This document shows, in pieces, positions 11,535-23,912 of a DNA stretch of 64,000 nt. Below the pieces are notes generated by a model that saw nothing but the letters and a program-made list of their open reading frames with translations, made no database searches and was not told the DNA's origin. Position 1 is the first letter of the stretch, and each line of letters opens with the position of its first letter. Origin of the DNA: Macrolepiota albuminosa (Eukaryota; Basidiomycota; Agaricomycetes; Agaricales; Agaricaceae); contig JAMWFC010000009.1 in the NCBI GenBank assembly GCA_027475525.1, forward strand, positions 558,001 to 622,000, in the 5' to 3' direction. A program made the translations under genes and the position numbers.

Positions 11535-11763
11535 TGTAGTGTAGTCCACTATGTGGCATTGGCCACATAGCTTTTACTTACTTGTAGTCAATATTATATT
11601 ATATTAATTATAATATAATATTAATATTTACATATTATAAATAGTTTACCTTTGCTGCTTACTAAGCAGCTTATTATTGTTTATACTACATTGTCAATAG
11701 ACCAGACTGGTCTGATTCTGTGTAGTGTAAACCTGAGGTCACTTCAACTGTAACTTCGTTACA
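11535..11763 (+). repeat. Element X 5' LTR
   Basis: TGTAGTGTAGTCC to AACTTCGTTACA, with an AT-only core (TATTATATTATATTAATTATA). It is followed by TTTTTTTGAATCTGCC, a stretch also found in similar form after V's LTR (21057). Confidence 0.85.
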
Positions 11764-11870
11764 TTTTTTTGAATCTGCCAGCTAGAATCTATTGCCTAGC
11801 ATCCGACATCAGTTGCTGAGTTTGTTGACAGAACTCTATCAGCTTCTTGAGCTTCCTGCACAGCCACACC

Positions 11871-12566
11871 ATGCAAATTTCAAACAGGGGATTGATGAGT
11901 AATCCCATATCTGCAGTTTCCACTGATGGTGGGCGGAATGCCCATGACATACGGAGAGACCCAGCAGACACTCAGGACATGCCAGCGTCCAATGTGGGTC
12001 AGTCAAGACCCAAGGCTCAAGACTGAGGTTGGAGCACTGACCTGCCTGGGAATGAAAGCAAGGCCCAGAGAGCTGAGAGCTCACAACAGGATGGCCAGCC
12101 ATGGCCACAGGACAAGACGCCAAGGAGATTAACCCCCCCAGTTATGCAGCTGCCAGGAGGACTGCGACGGTCCAGCTGGCTAGCTTCCAAAGGGCCCCCT
12201 AATGAAGGCTGGCAGTCAACAGGCACCCAGGGCACCTCAGAAGACACTGAGTTGTTGGTACAGACTGGGAGACCTATTTCTCGGAGCTGGAGTAGTGGGG
12301 CCAGGCAGGCCACAGCGGGCTCAATGCCCACCAGGATAGAGGAGGTACCAGAGGAGGCTGCGATTTCTGAAGTAGCCTGCATGGAAAATTGCTTTCTATG
12401 CACACCAGCAGTGGAGGAAGTCCTGGAGGTTGGAGAGCTCCTGGAGAAGGTGATTGAGTCATCTAGCGACAACAATGGCAGAGCAGAGGAGCAGCGGTTG
12501 AAAACCACGTACACTGTGCGCTTGCAGGTGTTCTGGAATCTACACCACCCAGGCAGACTCGAGCAT
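11871..12566 (+). pseudogene. Element X ORF, N-terminal part
   Basis: The ATG at 11871 (MQISNRGLMSNP..) gives one frame to 12566, with one TGA about 50 codons in (probably CGA). The product is hydrophilic and rich in Ser, Gly, Pro, Gln and Glu, and ends with an acidic stretch (VEEVLEVGELLEKVIESSS) and ..LQVFWNLHHPGRLEH, where element Y is inserted. Sequence resumes at 40947 in the same frame if a 5-bp duplication is assumed. This part corresponds to the variable N-terminal half of V's ORF3 and shows little direct similarity. Function unknown. Confidence 0.6.
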
Positions 12567-13635
12567 TGATAGGCTTCTACTTGGACTGAGTGCATCAAGG
12601 GGCACACTACAGGCCTACAGATACAGGCAATACTCAAGACCCTAGCGATCCTCTCGGACACAGAACACCATGGTCCTTAGCGCTCAATTATAGGCATTGT
12701 TTATCAGTCTAAACCACCACTACTAAGCCTTCAGCATATACTACTTATTGACCTTGGAGGATTAGAAGACCAAGGACTCAGGACACTAGCACGACGGTGG
12801 AGACACGACTTTGACCAAACCCCAATCAGTTCCATAAGGGGGTTAGCATTAGGCGCTGCCATTGGACAAGGCACTTCAATCAGAAGTCTAAAGAATCAGC
12901 AGTGACGGAACAGGATATACTCTGGCCCAACATTTTATCCATCAAGAATTGATACCAGGTTTAGCTCTGACAGTAGAACTCACAGCGTCTGTTGAGGATT
13001 TTCCAACCATACTCTGCAAAGGCCTGGCCAATCAGAATTACACTAAAAAGTGAGCAGACTTATACAAAGTTTAAGTTAGTTTAGAGTTGCTGTGGCCAAT
13101 GGGCTATAATGCCGTTGGTCGCCATTGCCCTATGTGCACTAGTCGCTGTTAACAGGTTGCCATTACCTACAACCACGAGGAGAGGCACTAATTGGTAGCG
13201 CCATGAATGGACTTATTTTAGAAATATATAGTAGCGCATAGTATAAAAGATAGCTACTCTGGATGTATATAACAGCGAATTGTAACTGCTGGAGCATCCA
13301 GTTACACTTAGCATTCAAATTGCACTAGCTTTCCCTGACTTTGTCACTAAATTGGGTGCTAGCCTCATTTATCTTGTCTTCATCATTTACAGTGCCACCT
13401 ACAGGCACATTATGCTGTGCTACTTGTCTTTTCTTCTATATCTCTGTGTAAACTATGACGCTTGCCATCTGCCAGGTAGCACCTGAGGCACTATCATCTA
13501 GCATGTTGTTCTATCACCTCTGCTCAAGCACACCAGGACTCTGTTGGGACTCCTCATAACTATGCATGCCAAGCGCTGGAGACGGTATTGTACTGTGTAT
13601 ACGTCCAGTGCACTCAACTACAGTTGGTGTCATCA
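12567..13635 (+). repeat. Element Y 5' LTR
   Basis: It begins TGATAGGCTTCTACTTGG and ends GTTGGTGTCATCA. A TATA box (TATAAAAG at 13243) probably drives element transcription. It aligns with 39801-40944 along its whole length. Confidence 0.85.
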
Positions 13636-13714
13636 TTTTGGAGCCCACCACGAGGGGTTCTATTGAGACAGAATTCCACCGGAAACTCAAGCCCAGCAAC
13701 AGCGCTGCCTCCTG

Positions 13715-14528
13715 TTGGAGAGTGCTTTTGAACCAAGCACCACTGACTCACCATACTTACCAGACACGCTACCAAGACAGACTTTAGACCAAGAGCTTGA
13801 GGCCACCCCAGACAGCCTAGCCAAAAGCTTTTTTCCTTTTTCCCAACCTTTTGAGTATTTAGCAGGCAAAAACCATACACCGCTTACTCCTCTAGAAGAG
13901 CTATCTAGGTTATTGTTGCCAGAACCTAGCGACTCAGAACTAACCAAGCCCGTACCTACTATATCAACGCTAAGTAATACAAGCACTACCACACTTCCTA
14001 CTTCAACACACACACCTGCCGGTATGGAGCAGCTGAATAACCAGCGCATGCCACCCCAAAATCACTTCTTGTCGCCAAAATGGGACAAAACAAAGCCCCG
14101 TGAACTAACGCAGTATTTCAAGGAGTTGGAATATTTGCTATGTAACTGCCATGTGACAGACAATATACAGATGAAAGAATATGCCGCCAGATATGTCTCA
14201 TACAATATGGCCAAGTCATAGACAGGTTTAAAGGAGTTCCAAGCATTTATATCCTGGCACTGAAGAAGCTACATGTTATACGGTAATGGAAATCCAGAAG
14301 TTAGTACAAGACACCTTTGCAGCGGAGATCTATATGCTTCGTGCATTATCAACTTATTATTGCGATTTTCAGTGGATAGCGAGATAGTGAGATGGCTTGT
14401 CCAGAATGGAAAGTTATATGGGAACAAGAAGCACTGTTTGTTTCAACAGGGGTTCCCAACCTTGCTATGGACTAAGATTGCATGGCGCTTGGAGATTATT
14501 ATGCACAACTATTACCCCGAGGAACTGT
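13715..14528 (+). pseudogene. Element Y gag, 5' part
   Basis: Gypsy-type gag. SPKWDKTKPRELTQYFKELE and CHVTDNIQMKEYAARYV (about 14070-14205) are the conserved N-terminal capsid block. After a frame change come YPGTEEATCYTVMEIQKLVQ (about 14250-14310), then WLVQNGKL..FQQGFPTLLW..IAWRLEI (14390-14505) and YYPEEL, where solo LTR Z1 splits it. The gag resumes at 15463 with PYDIEKVFEAGKWVL. The duplicated target CCGT was mutated to CTGT upstream, turning P-E-E-P-Y into P-E-E-L. Stops and frameshifts show it is dead. Confidence 0.8.
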
Positions 14529-15462
14529 TGATGACACCCAAAGTTTGGTCAGAAACAAATATATTAATAGTGTTACCATACCAAAAGCTTGTGTTGGGCG
14601 CGCTATAAGTGATGTGAGGAGTCCTGGGCAGGTCCCAGAGAACGCGCCTGTGAAAATGAGGTAAAGTCGGTAAGGGGGTCGGCAAGTGTAAAGCGCTAAG
14701 GTAAAGCGCCTATGAAAGAAGTGGTAAGTGAACACGGCAATGTCAGCGGCAAGAACACAGTAAGCTTAGCGAAGTCTAAGCGTCGTTAATGCCTGCCGTA
14801 GCTGCAAGGCACAAATAGGTCAAAGGCTGGCGATAGTCTGCAACTGCCAATAAGTTTAACATTGCTGACCATAAATGTGGTCTTGAGCGTAAGGGAGACT
14901 GAAGTAAGGGGAGCAGGAAACTCTGTTCTCTGATTCGATGGGTATGTACAAGTCAGTAAGTACTTTTTATACTACAAGGAGTTCACCGTCGCCAGTGACT
15001 AACCATTGCCAAAGTGCGGTAAACTAGAAAATTTCATAGGGGTAGCTCCAACGGTTTCAGATCCCTACCGTCCATTCAAGACCCTTAGCGACGCCAGGTG
15101 GCAGATCACAAAGCTAAACCATCAATCCATCACCCTTCTGTCTGTCCAAATGCTTAGCGATGTCAGGTGCCAAATCGAGGCGCTAAGCGATGTCAGACAC
15201 CAAGGTCAAATGCCAAGCTGTCCATCAGTTTTTGATAGATCATCAGGCTTCTTCCTAAGCGCTGTCGTCAGTGAATGATGCCATCTGTCAGTTGTCATTC
15301 TTGCTGCTGTTGGCGCTATCATTGATTGGATCTGCTTCTTGCTGTACGTGGCCATCAAATATCACCAAAATTGGTTAATTAGCATGTGCTAAGGTATCCC
15401 GAGCCAGTGCCGCGTTGCCGTAGCCTGCCATTGATGTGCTGATCCTGTATGGGGTCCTATCA
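14529..15462. repeat. Solo LTR Z1 (TGAT..ATCA family)
   Basis: It starts TGATGACACCCAAAG and ends GGGGTCCTATCA. It aligns with Z2 at 31839-32749 along its whole length. The flanks are CTGT and CCGT, a 4-bp target duplication with one C-to-T change, and removing the LTR plus one copy joins Y gag in frame. No internal element sequence is present, so this is a recombined solo LTR. Confidence 0.85.
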
Positions 15463-15610
15463 CCGTACGATATAGAAAAGGTCTTTGAGGCAGGAAAGTG
15501 GGTATTAAAGGGCACGGTATACCTTTGCAGCAACCTGGCTCAGACCATGGAGGAATGGCACCCAAACTGGAGTTGCCAGCTCCTAGCGCTGCCAATGACC
15601 ACCATGGGTT
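15463..15610 (+). pseudogene. Element Y gag, continuation
   Basis: PYDIEKVFEAGKWVLKGTV.. continues the gag interrupted at 14528 and runs to ..LPMTTMG, where the LTR of W begins. The zinc knuckle expected after this is missing. Confidence 0.75.
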
Positions 15611-15614
15611 TGTC

Positions 15615-16113
15615 TGTAAGGGCGACCTCTAGAGGCTGTGGCTTAGTCACACAGCTGGCAGAGAGAGATCTAAAGTGTATTAGAATATATACTGACAATA
15701 TCAAGGTAGCTACTCACCTGGCAGAGGGAGATCCAAAGAGAACAAGTCTAGAGATTCCCTATGCCAGGTTGGATGCTTCTGGGGCCTCTGAAGCATGGAA
15801 AACAACTGTACAGTACAACAAAACCTTAAAAACTCAAAAATTGCCTACACAAACACTTGTACAAATAAGGGGCAAACTCTGGCAAACTCTGGCTTATATA
15901 AGCAGTCTGGAAGCGGTGCTGAGTGGGCCCACACTTGTCTGAATGGTGGCTAAAGAACCAGAGCATCTCAAGGGCTGAGAGTAGTACTAACAGATAGTGT
16001 TGAAAGAATAGAAACAGTGAAATGAAATAATGTCAGAAGAAATAAGAGAATGAATGGAAGGAGAGTGAAGAGATAAGGAGTGAGAAAAGGAAGAAATAAG
16101 GAGTCTCCTGACA
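15615..16113 (-). repeat. Element W 3' LTR
   Basis: Minus-strand ends TGTCAGGAGACTCC and CCCTTACA. A decayed homologue is at 2594-3069, and its last 68 bp are repeated at 31755-31822. Confidence 0.85.
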
Positions 16114-16124
16114 TCACCCCCCCT

Positions 16125-16546
16125 CTAGAGCGTGGCGTTTCGATGTGCTGGATAGAAGTAGTTCTGGATGGCCTGGTCTACCTTAGAAAGAGAATAGAGG
16201 CCTCTGATTGCCCGAGGAGCATTGGGATGCTGTTGATAGAATTCCTGGACTAAGGCAGGGGCATGGACATTCTCTTGTGGCTCCCAGGAGATGTTCTCAA
16301 TTCCATAGCCCTTCCACTTGACCTTGAACTGAAGCTTATTTCTAAAGAGTCGGCTGTCTAGGATCCGTTCCACTTCGTACTCTTCTTGGTTGTTTACCAG
16401 AACTGGTGGTGGAGATGGCTGTGGACGTCGACCTGGGATTGGATCCTCTGGGGCTGGAGAAAGCTTCACCACATTGAAGACTGGATGGAGTCGACTCATT
16501 CCACTAGGCAGCTTGAGTCGATAGGCAAGTGGGCCTACCTGCCGTT
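16125..16546 (-). pseudogene. Element W integrase C-terminus and chromodomain
   Basis: Continues the GPY/F module as QVGPLAYRLKLP..RLHPVFNVVKL, then a Pro-rich linker, then a chromodomain: EYEVERILDSRLF..LQFKVKWKGYGIENISWEPQENV (aromatic cage residues Y, W, W). It ends a few codons before the LTR. Such chromodomains steer integration to modified chromatin. It is separated from the rest of integrase only by solo LTR Q. Confidence 0.85.
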
Positions 16547-17529
16547 GATGAGCCTGCATCATGGCTGGCTACAGATAGCACCAATACCTGCACCTCATAT
16601 TGGCCCACTAGTACCACCAGAAGCGCCATGCTCTAGCGCTTCCAGCGCTATTTTTCTCATATTTTTACACTAATAACTCGCAGCTACAGACTCCAATTAC
16701 TCTCAGACCACTTTTTATGGCACCATTTATTCTTTGCACCACTATTGACACCTCGCCGCACCTTGCCACTTGCACTCCAAGGCTATACATTTACACAGAC
16801 ACTGGGCATCAGTCAATCCGGCATAATGCTCTTAGCCAGTGGCAGCGCTTACAAAGGGAAATGATGAAGTATTTCCATGACAGCATCATTATGGACCTTT
16901 TTACTATACAATTCAATTCACCGCATTTACTTACATTTTTATCAGTTCACCACCCTCTAGCAGCGCTTAACCTCTTAGCGTCAGCTAACTTTCTTTACTA
17001 TAAATACCTACTTTTTGTTAGTAGTACAAGGAATCAATTTGGCAGTAGGGATCGTATCCCAACATTTTGGTCTCCATATGCAACAGACTACCTCTTGTTG
17101 ACCATGTCAAGCAAGGGGACTCTGCTCTAGTTTTCTATCTCTCTCTCTCTCTAGCACCTTGCAACTACGGCTTGGCTTTCGTGCTTAGATCCGCTAAGCA
17201 ATCTCATCTTTTATTATCACATTCTAGGTGCTAACACTTAGCGCCTCTTAGCGACCCTTTCCCGCACCTCTTAGCGCTTTCCTTAGCGACTTTCCCATGC
17301 TCTTAGCGCTCCCCCTTAGCAACTTTTAGCGCCTTGTAGCCATGTTTTGGAGCCATACGCAAGTGCCTCCAATCACCCACTTTCCTTGCCACCAACCTCT
17401 TGCCTACCATGTATTCTCTGGGACCTGTCCAGGACTCTCTCACACACTTAGCATGCCCAAAGCTATATCGGCTAAGTAGCTGCACTAGTGATAGTCCATG
17501 CAGCGTCTAGCTTGATTTGAGCATCATCA
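16547..17529. repeat. Solo LTR Q (TGAT..ATCA type) inside W integrase
   Basis: TGATGAGCCTGCATC at one end and GCATCATCA at the other, flanked by an exact 4-bp duplication CCGT (16543-16546 and 17530-17533). Removing it plus one CCGT gives the in-frame junction LGPFPIVRQVGPLAYRL. It contains a CT microsatellite (17142) and many TTAGCG words (17200-17340). It is not similar to the Z or Y LTRs beyond its ends. Confidence 0.85.
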
Positions 17530-18650
17530 CCGTACTATAGGAAAGGGTCCTAGATGACGGTGAGAAAGCTTCTGAGAAGGTCGGGTGGTAGCAATGTCAG
17601 AGGCATCCAGGTAGACTCGATCTCCAGGCTTGTACTTGGGGGCTGGAGTTCGTCCACAATCGTAGTAGCGGGCCATGTCATCCTTTGCCTTAGCTAAAGC
17701 TGCCTTGGCTTCCTCCTGGGCTGCCTTCATCCGATCTATGAACTCGTTGACAGCTTCATTCTCTGAAGGTCGTCCACGAGGCTCAAATCCCATCCGAGGA
17801 TGTCAACCAGTATCTAGAAGGAAAGGAGACATCTGGGTGGCAGCATGTACATGGTTGTTGTACTGGAACTCTGTCTCTGGTAATAGGTCGTCCCAGTTAT
17901 CCTGTCGTTCATTGCAGAAGAGCCAGAGATACTGTTCTAGCTCCTGGTTGACATGCTCAGTCTGGCCATCAGATTGGGGGTAGTAGGCTGTGGAAGTGTG
18001 GAGTTTGACATGGAGGAGGCGATACAGTTCTCTAGTAAACTCTGCCACAAACTGAGGTCCACGGTCTGAGACGTAAGCATCTGACAACCCACCCATGGAG
18101 CTTCCAGACATGCTTTCGGTACAGATTGGCAGCGCCCATGGCTGAGCAAGTAGTGTGTGTTGGAATAAAATGAGCACGCTTGCCACAGAGATCCACTACC
18201 ACCATGATTGCATCATATCCATGAGAATCAGGTAACTCAACAATGAAGTCTACCGAGGCCACACTCCAACGCTCAGCTGGGATAGGCAATGGATGAAGTT
18301 GTCCCATAGGAGGCTGACGACGAGGCTTAGTCCGAAGGCAAAGATCGCAGGTGGAGGTGTAAGAGCCAATATACCATGACATTTGAGGCCACCAGTAATT
18401 CCGTGAGACCAGCTCCAGTGTCTTCCATCTGCCAGGATGTCCTGCAACTCGAGAGTCATGATGCTGCTCCACAATCCACCTCCGGAGGTCTGGCAGGTTG
18501 GGAACATAAATGCGTCCCCGGAAGGTGAGAAGACCATTCTCCAGAGACCACTCGTCGGTGCGGACAGACTTCACTCCAGCTTTCTCTCGAGCATGCAAGG
18601 CCATGGCAGCCTTAGCTACCAGGTCTTCTTGAGCGCCCTCCCGGTTACCT
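17530..18650 (-). pseudogene. Element W integrase
   Basis: Zinc-binding HHCC (HHDSRVAGHPG..CDLCLRTK, about 18365-18480), then the catalytic core: VDFIVELP with the first Asp, YVSDRGPQF with the second Asp (about 18055), STAYYPQSDGQTEHVN with the Glu (about 17950). These are followed by MSPFLLDTG..PRMGFEPRG, a Lys/Ala-rich helix, and YKPGDRVYLDA..LSHRHLGPFPIVR. One frameshift near 18100 and one stop near 17803 break it. All DDE residues are present. Confidence 0.85.
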
Positions 18651-18779
18651 CGTCGGATGTCTCAAAGGATGCTCACTTCTTCTCCCTGGCCAACCATACT
18701 TTCTAGAGCATGGATAGCAAATAGTTGGCTTTAGGAGTACAATATTGTCATTGTCACTAGCTCCTGAACCATGATCTGC

Positions 18780-20372
18780 TCACCTATAAAGCGCATCTGG
18801 CTTACCCATGCTCCGTCCAGGTTTGTGATGCAGAGAGAAGTCAAAGTTGGCCAGATACAAGGACCATCGAGCCTGTCGGCGGTTAAGTTTCTTGGCCGTC
18901 CGAAAGTACTCTAAGTTCTTGTGATCAGTCCACACCTCGAATTTATGCCTGGCACCCTCAAGGAAATGTCGCCACTCCTCAAATGACCGAATGATAGCTA
19001 GCATCTCCTTGTCATGGATCTCATAATTTTGCTCCACAGCATTGAGACTCTTGGAGTAGAAAGCCACAGGATGCCACTTACCATCCTCCCTTGACTGTTG
19101 AGAGAGAACGGCCCCAGTAGCAAAATCTGAGCTATCAGCTTCGACATGGAAGGGAGAGTCATTGTCTGGGAATATAAGGACAGGCTTTGAAGTGACTGCC
19201 TGTTTGAGGGCGTCAAAGGCTGTCTGCTGTGCTGCATCCCAGTGCCAAGGAGTGTCCTTAGTGGTGAGATTGAAGAGGGGCCAGGCATGGTGTGAGAAAT
19301 CCTGAATAAACCTCTGGTAGAAGTTGGTAAAACCCAGGAAGGCCTGAACCTCCTTCTTGTTCTTAGGCTCTGGCCACTCCGCTACACCAGCCACCTTGAC
19401 TGGGTCCATCTCAGCCATTCCATGAGAGATGATCAGTCCAAGATATTCAACCTTAGTCTGCTCAAACTCGCACTTCTCTGGCTTAAGATAGAGCTGGTGC
19501 TGGCAAAGACGTTCCAGTACAATGCGCGTAATCCGACGATGCTTCTCTAGAGTCTTGGTATAGATGAGAATATCGTCAAAGTATACGCACACAACACCTT
19601 CCGCTATGAGGTCTTGGAAAATGTCGTTCATCATGGTCTGGAAGGTGGCAGGGCTATTAGTGAGGCCAAAGAACATTACCAGAGGTTCAAAGAGTCCATG
19701 ATTTGTTTGGAATGCTCCCTTCCACTCATCTCCTTCTTTGATGCGCACATTGTTGTAGCCCCAGTGGACATCCAACTTGGTAAAGTAGTGTGCACCTCGG
19801 AGGTTGTTGACAAGCTCTGAAATGAGTGGTAAGGGGTAGTGATTCTTCACAGTCATCGCATTCAAGACTTGATAGTCCTGAACCAGACGTAGAGATCCAT
19901 CCTTCTTCTTAATGAAGAAGACTGGAGAGGCCATCAGAGACTTTGAGGGATGGATGCGACCAGAGTCTAAATTCTCCTGCAAAAAGGCATCAAGCTCATC
20001 CTGTTCTTTGGAAAAGAGTGGGTAGACCTTGCAGCTAGAGGGCTCAGCATTGGGCGTAAGCTCAATTGCATGGTCCCACTGCTTACGCTCTGGCAGGGAG
20101 TCAAATGATGCCTTAGAGAAAACATCCTCAAAGTCTTGCAGGTGATGAGGAACTGCATCTCGGAACAACTTAGGAGCAGAGTTGGCAGCAAATGCCTGAG
20201 CTAGCCGCTGGGAGGTAGTTTGGCTAGCTCTAATCTCTGCTACAGTTGGTGGAGGTCGTAATGTAGTTGCATAAATCCTATCACCTGTCTTAATAGCCTC
20301 ATCTGGAGACTCTGGGTCGGGAGCGCACCCAAATTCACCCTCGCGTCCATCTTCTGTCTGGGCTTCACTCAC
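18780..20372 (-). pseudogene. Element W reverse transcriptase and RNase H
   Basis: A 530-codon open frame. RT motifs: KKDGSLRLVQDYQVLN, YFTKLDVHWGYNNVRI (motif A Asp), NHGLFEPLVMFFGLTNSPA, and catalytic VCVYFDDILIYT. RNase H: PFHVEADSSDFATGAVLSQ and EIHDKEMLAIIRSFEEWRHF, then WTDHKNLEYF. It ends ..GKPDALYR at a TGA that replaces a codon, and the sequence continues toward integrase. Upstream, a single TGA at 20379 separates it from the protease in the same frame, so RT and protease were one polyprotein. Confidence 0.9.
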
Positions 20373-20378
20373 TACACC

Positions 20379-20936
20379 TCAAATGTCCTCATAGAGGGCC
20401 TCTCTATAAGGGAACGCCAAGGGAGGAGGATCCAGTAGGTCGAGGTCTGCAAAGGGGAGGTGTCCAACTTGGCAAGCCCAGATAGCAGCATGCTCACGGA
20501 CTGACTCTCTGCGCTCCTCTCTAACTTCCTTGGCACATGTGGAACACCGTCGAGGGCAGCAGCTCATGCTCACCTTACCCCTGGCCCAGTCAATCTCAGG
20601 ATTGTGATCACGCAGCCAGGAGAACCCAAGTATCATGTTCTGCTTTCCTAGGCTGGTAACCGCAAAGACTGCACGCTCCGAATGAGTCTGATAACAAAGG
20701 ACTAAATCCACCACTGAGCAGATGGATCCAGCTTCATTGAGCGTACCGTCAATGTTATAGACTGGAATAGGGTGAGAGAGGGGACGGGTAGTGAGCTGGT
20801 GTTGTTCCACATAATGGGTGTCTAGGAAGAGTCCAGTAGCGCCACTGTCCAAGAGAGCTATGACGCTTCGAGTCTGCTGATGTAACGGAGTCATCCGTAT
20901 TACCATCAGCATCAACGACGCTATAATCAATTAGTA
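20379..20936 (-). pseudogene. Element W protease (retropepsin), truncated at its start
   Basis: SVIALLDSGATGLFLDTHYV contains the retropepsin DSGAT site, then ..VYNIDGTLNEAG, then MILGFSWLRDHNPEIDW, the usual end of gypsy proteases. A Cys cluster follows (SCCPRRCSTC). The N-terminal side is cut at about 20937 where element V begins; gag and its zinc knuckle are not seen. Confidence 0.85.
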
Positions 20937-21056
20937 GAGTATTACGTAAGATAACATCTTGTTTTCACTCTAAGTACTAGTCAATCCGATATTGCGGTCT
21001 GATTTAGCGCTTGTGTGATACACACAAGATAGTTCTAACTCGTAACTCCGGTTACA
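20937..21056 (+). repeat. Element V 5' LTR (short or truncated)
   Basis: Only the right end is certain: GTAACTCCGGTTACA, followed by TTTTTTTAAATCTTCTG. The X LTR ends GTAACTTCGTTACA followed by TTTTTTTGAATCTG, and GGTCTGATT is shared upstream. The left boundary is a guess. Confidence 0.5.
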
Positions 21057-21167
21057 TTTTTTTAAATCTTCTGCTATCGGCTTTAGACTCTAGGCTTGTT
21101 ACCGACTAGGCAACTCTCATCAAAACCTCTCGATTCTCTGTTGGCATCACGCTGAAAATGTGCTTCC

Positions 21168-23912
21168 ATGACTGGCTCTCTTGATCCGGATCCTCCGTTC
21201 CCAGCTGCAGACGCAGGTGACTTACCTGTGCTTCAGGCTGGGAAGACGCAATCTGTGTCAGCATACCAACCTCCGCCAAAGCGGGATGAAAAGACCCCTT
21301 GCGATGTCAGCGTGAGCTATGGAATGCCTGGTGGGCTATCCGTATCACGGATGATGTCCATTGTACGACCTGGTGGAAAACCAGGAGATAGATCCGCGGT
21401 CTCAGGAGTGTCGCTGCCAGCAAGCCAAATGCCCTCACTGATGTATCCGGTATTGCCCGAGAGCTCTTCAGCTCCCTCGGAGGGTCAACCGGACGTTACC
21501 CAGTACTCGGAAATGGTACAAGGCAGCGCGTTTGCGCATAGCACCCCATTTCAGACTGCACCTACGGAACGGCATTTGGAATATGTGGCCAATGCTGCCA
21601 CTGAACCGGGACCGTCGTCGTTGACGACACAAGGACAGAAGCAAGGACCAGCAATAGTGGTCAGTAGGGAAGACGACAATGTCGTAAGGTTGGACAAGGC
21701 GTTAACAACGCCTGGAAGTCCAGAGTTGCACCGACGAGCCGGCAAACAGCCGCAAGTGAGGCATGACGGCCTCAGGAGAGTTATGGACTTAGAGTCTGAG
21801 TTGGAGTCCTCAGATGATGAGGAAAGCAAAAGGTCGCATTCGACCTTATCTATCCAGTTGCAGCTAGTATTGGACCGATATCCGGCGGTCGTGAAGGAAT
21901 CGACGTGAAAGCGTCTTCAGCTTTATGTAGTGAAGCACTTACAGTTGCTGGCGGCTAGGAGCCACGATGTACCCCGTGCAGATTCGAGTGAATATATTGA
22001 ATTGTTTGTGCGCATCTTCGAACTCGAAGTAGTGGAATATCTTAAGCGCAAAGAGGCGCGAGGGTCAGCAGTCTCAACGGCTACTCCAGCCAACTCAGTA
22101 GAATGTGAGATGAGTGTGCGCAGACGAGCGCCATTAATCGCGGACGCGATGGAATTGCTCAATGCGCCTCGTCAGGCTAATGAGTCTCAGCAAGACTACA
22201 TTCGGCGTCAGAACGCCGCAAACCGTCAACGCATTGTTAGCGGAGTGCCTCAGCAGGCATTGTCTGAGGTGGAGACTGTAACGACGACTCCGGCAGAGCC
22301 AGAGGCACTTGCAGTGCAGGAGGTTAAGACACCTCGTAAGCAAGTTACAATCAAGGAAGAGGTGGACAAAGTCCACATTCTTGAGGAGCGAACGCGACCA
22401 CGACGCGTAGTGCGACGCGTCCACCTAGTGGACAACTGGAATGAACGCGTCAATTACCAAAGGATACGCAACCAGGACTTGCGCGATCATGGTGAGTCGT
22501 TCATTGACGACCAGAGGGTAGTCTTTGAAGGGCGTGAGGGCGTAACGCCTGTTGATGACATGCGGCAACAATTTGCGGCTCGGACTGCTGAACCGGACAG
22601 AGATCCGGGTGGTAGTGATGACAGTAGTGGTCACTACGAACGGAGGGAGCCAAATCGTCGCAATCACAACGGTGGAGATCGTGATCGTAGGAATGACGAT
22701 CAGGACAATAATAATCGTTGTGACAGTGGCAGGCAGGCTGGTGGATTACCAGCAGAGCAACAAGTGAGGCAACAGCCCGCCACACGGACGGAAAGAGTGG
22801 CCAATGAGCACCTGTTTCGCAGTCCTCGGGCATTTTCAATGCCCGCACCTCATGATTTGCGTGAAACTACACCGGGAATGAATGAAGCGGTCAGGATCCA
22901 TATGGATCATATGCATGACCGCCTCACTCGTCTGGTGGATGACTCCCTTGGAGTCAGATTTAAGTTCCCTGCTGGGGTAAGCCCCCGTAAATCCAATGGT
23001 AAGCACATACGTGCGTACGCTGGAGGACATAGGTTCTCGCAACTGGAGGACTGGGCCATGGACGTGTGCTACCACCTCGCAGCCTGCTGCTATGGTGGAG
23101 ACGACATGGACCAGGAAAGGATATTCGTGCTACACGAATTTATGGAAGGAGAGGCTCGGAATTGGTTCCGTTGCCATGTTCTCCACATTAATCGCGACAA
23201 ATCGCACTGGACATTTAAAGAGGTCCTGATAGGACTGTATAATCGGTTCGTTAACGCTGCTACGATGCAGGAAGCTCGTGATGCCTTTAGGAAGGCAGTG
23301 TATGATGCTAAGACTGGCGTCCAGACCTTTTATGATGACCTGGTGGGTCATGCACAGAATATGGCCATCTATCCAGACGAATACACTATCCACGAGACAT
23401 TCCTGGATGGAATACCCGCAGACATGAGGAGAGCATTGATACGCGACGATAATTTGTCTCCGGAGGTCAATACTGTGACCGAATTCTTGGCGTATGCCAT
23501 CCGTTATGAGCAGTCGACACGGACTGCAAACCATTATGAGCAGCGTAGTTCACGCCGAGGACCAGTGAACCGTCAGGCAGTGAAGGTGGGAACCTTCCTG
23601 GCCAAACGGACAGATATGGAGAATAATCGCAATCCGCGATTCGTCGTTCGTAAGACAATCCCTGGAGGCCAACAGCCTCGATCGAAGCCTGCTGGACAGT
23701 TGCCAGCAAAGGAAAGTCGACCCTTTTCGGGTCAGAATCAAGTAGCACCGAGAGGAGTGGTGGCGCCTGTACCACGTATAGCGGGCAAAACTGCTGGGGC
23801 TCCAGGAGCGGCCCAGAGAAGGCCTGCCGGGAATCTCTCAGCGTGCTATAACTGTGGCAGGAGCGGGCATTTTGCTAAGGAGTGTCCCGCCCCTCCTAAG
23901 GCACACATCTGA
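21168..23912 (+). pseudogene. Element V gag with CCHC zinc knuckle
   Basis: One frame from ATG 21168 to 23912 with a single internal TGA (21906, likely CGA). The N-terminal 250 residues are Pro/Ser/Gln-rich. A middle section is charged and repetitive (arginine/asparagine/aspartate-rich, about 22640-22740). The capsid-like domain lies at about 22990-23530 (GHRFSQLEDWAMDVC.., EGEARNWFRCHV.., YDDLVGHAQNMAIYPD.., FLDGIPADMRRALI). The end is CYNCGRSGHFAKECP (CX2CX4HX4C, about 23850-23892). The terminal TGA is again in frame with the acidic region downstream, so gag and protease may have been one ORF. Confidence 0.85.

Noticed and set aside
16717..17130. 137-residue plus ORF in solo LTR Q
   Set aside because: It lies wholly inside an LTR, with no recognisable domain.
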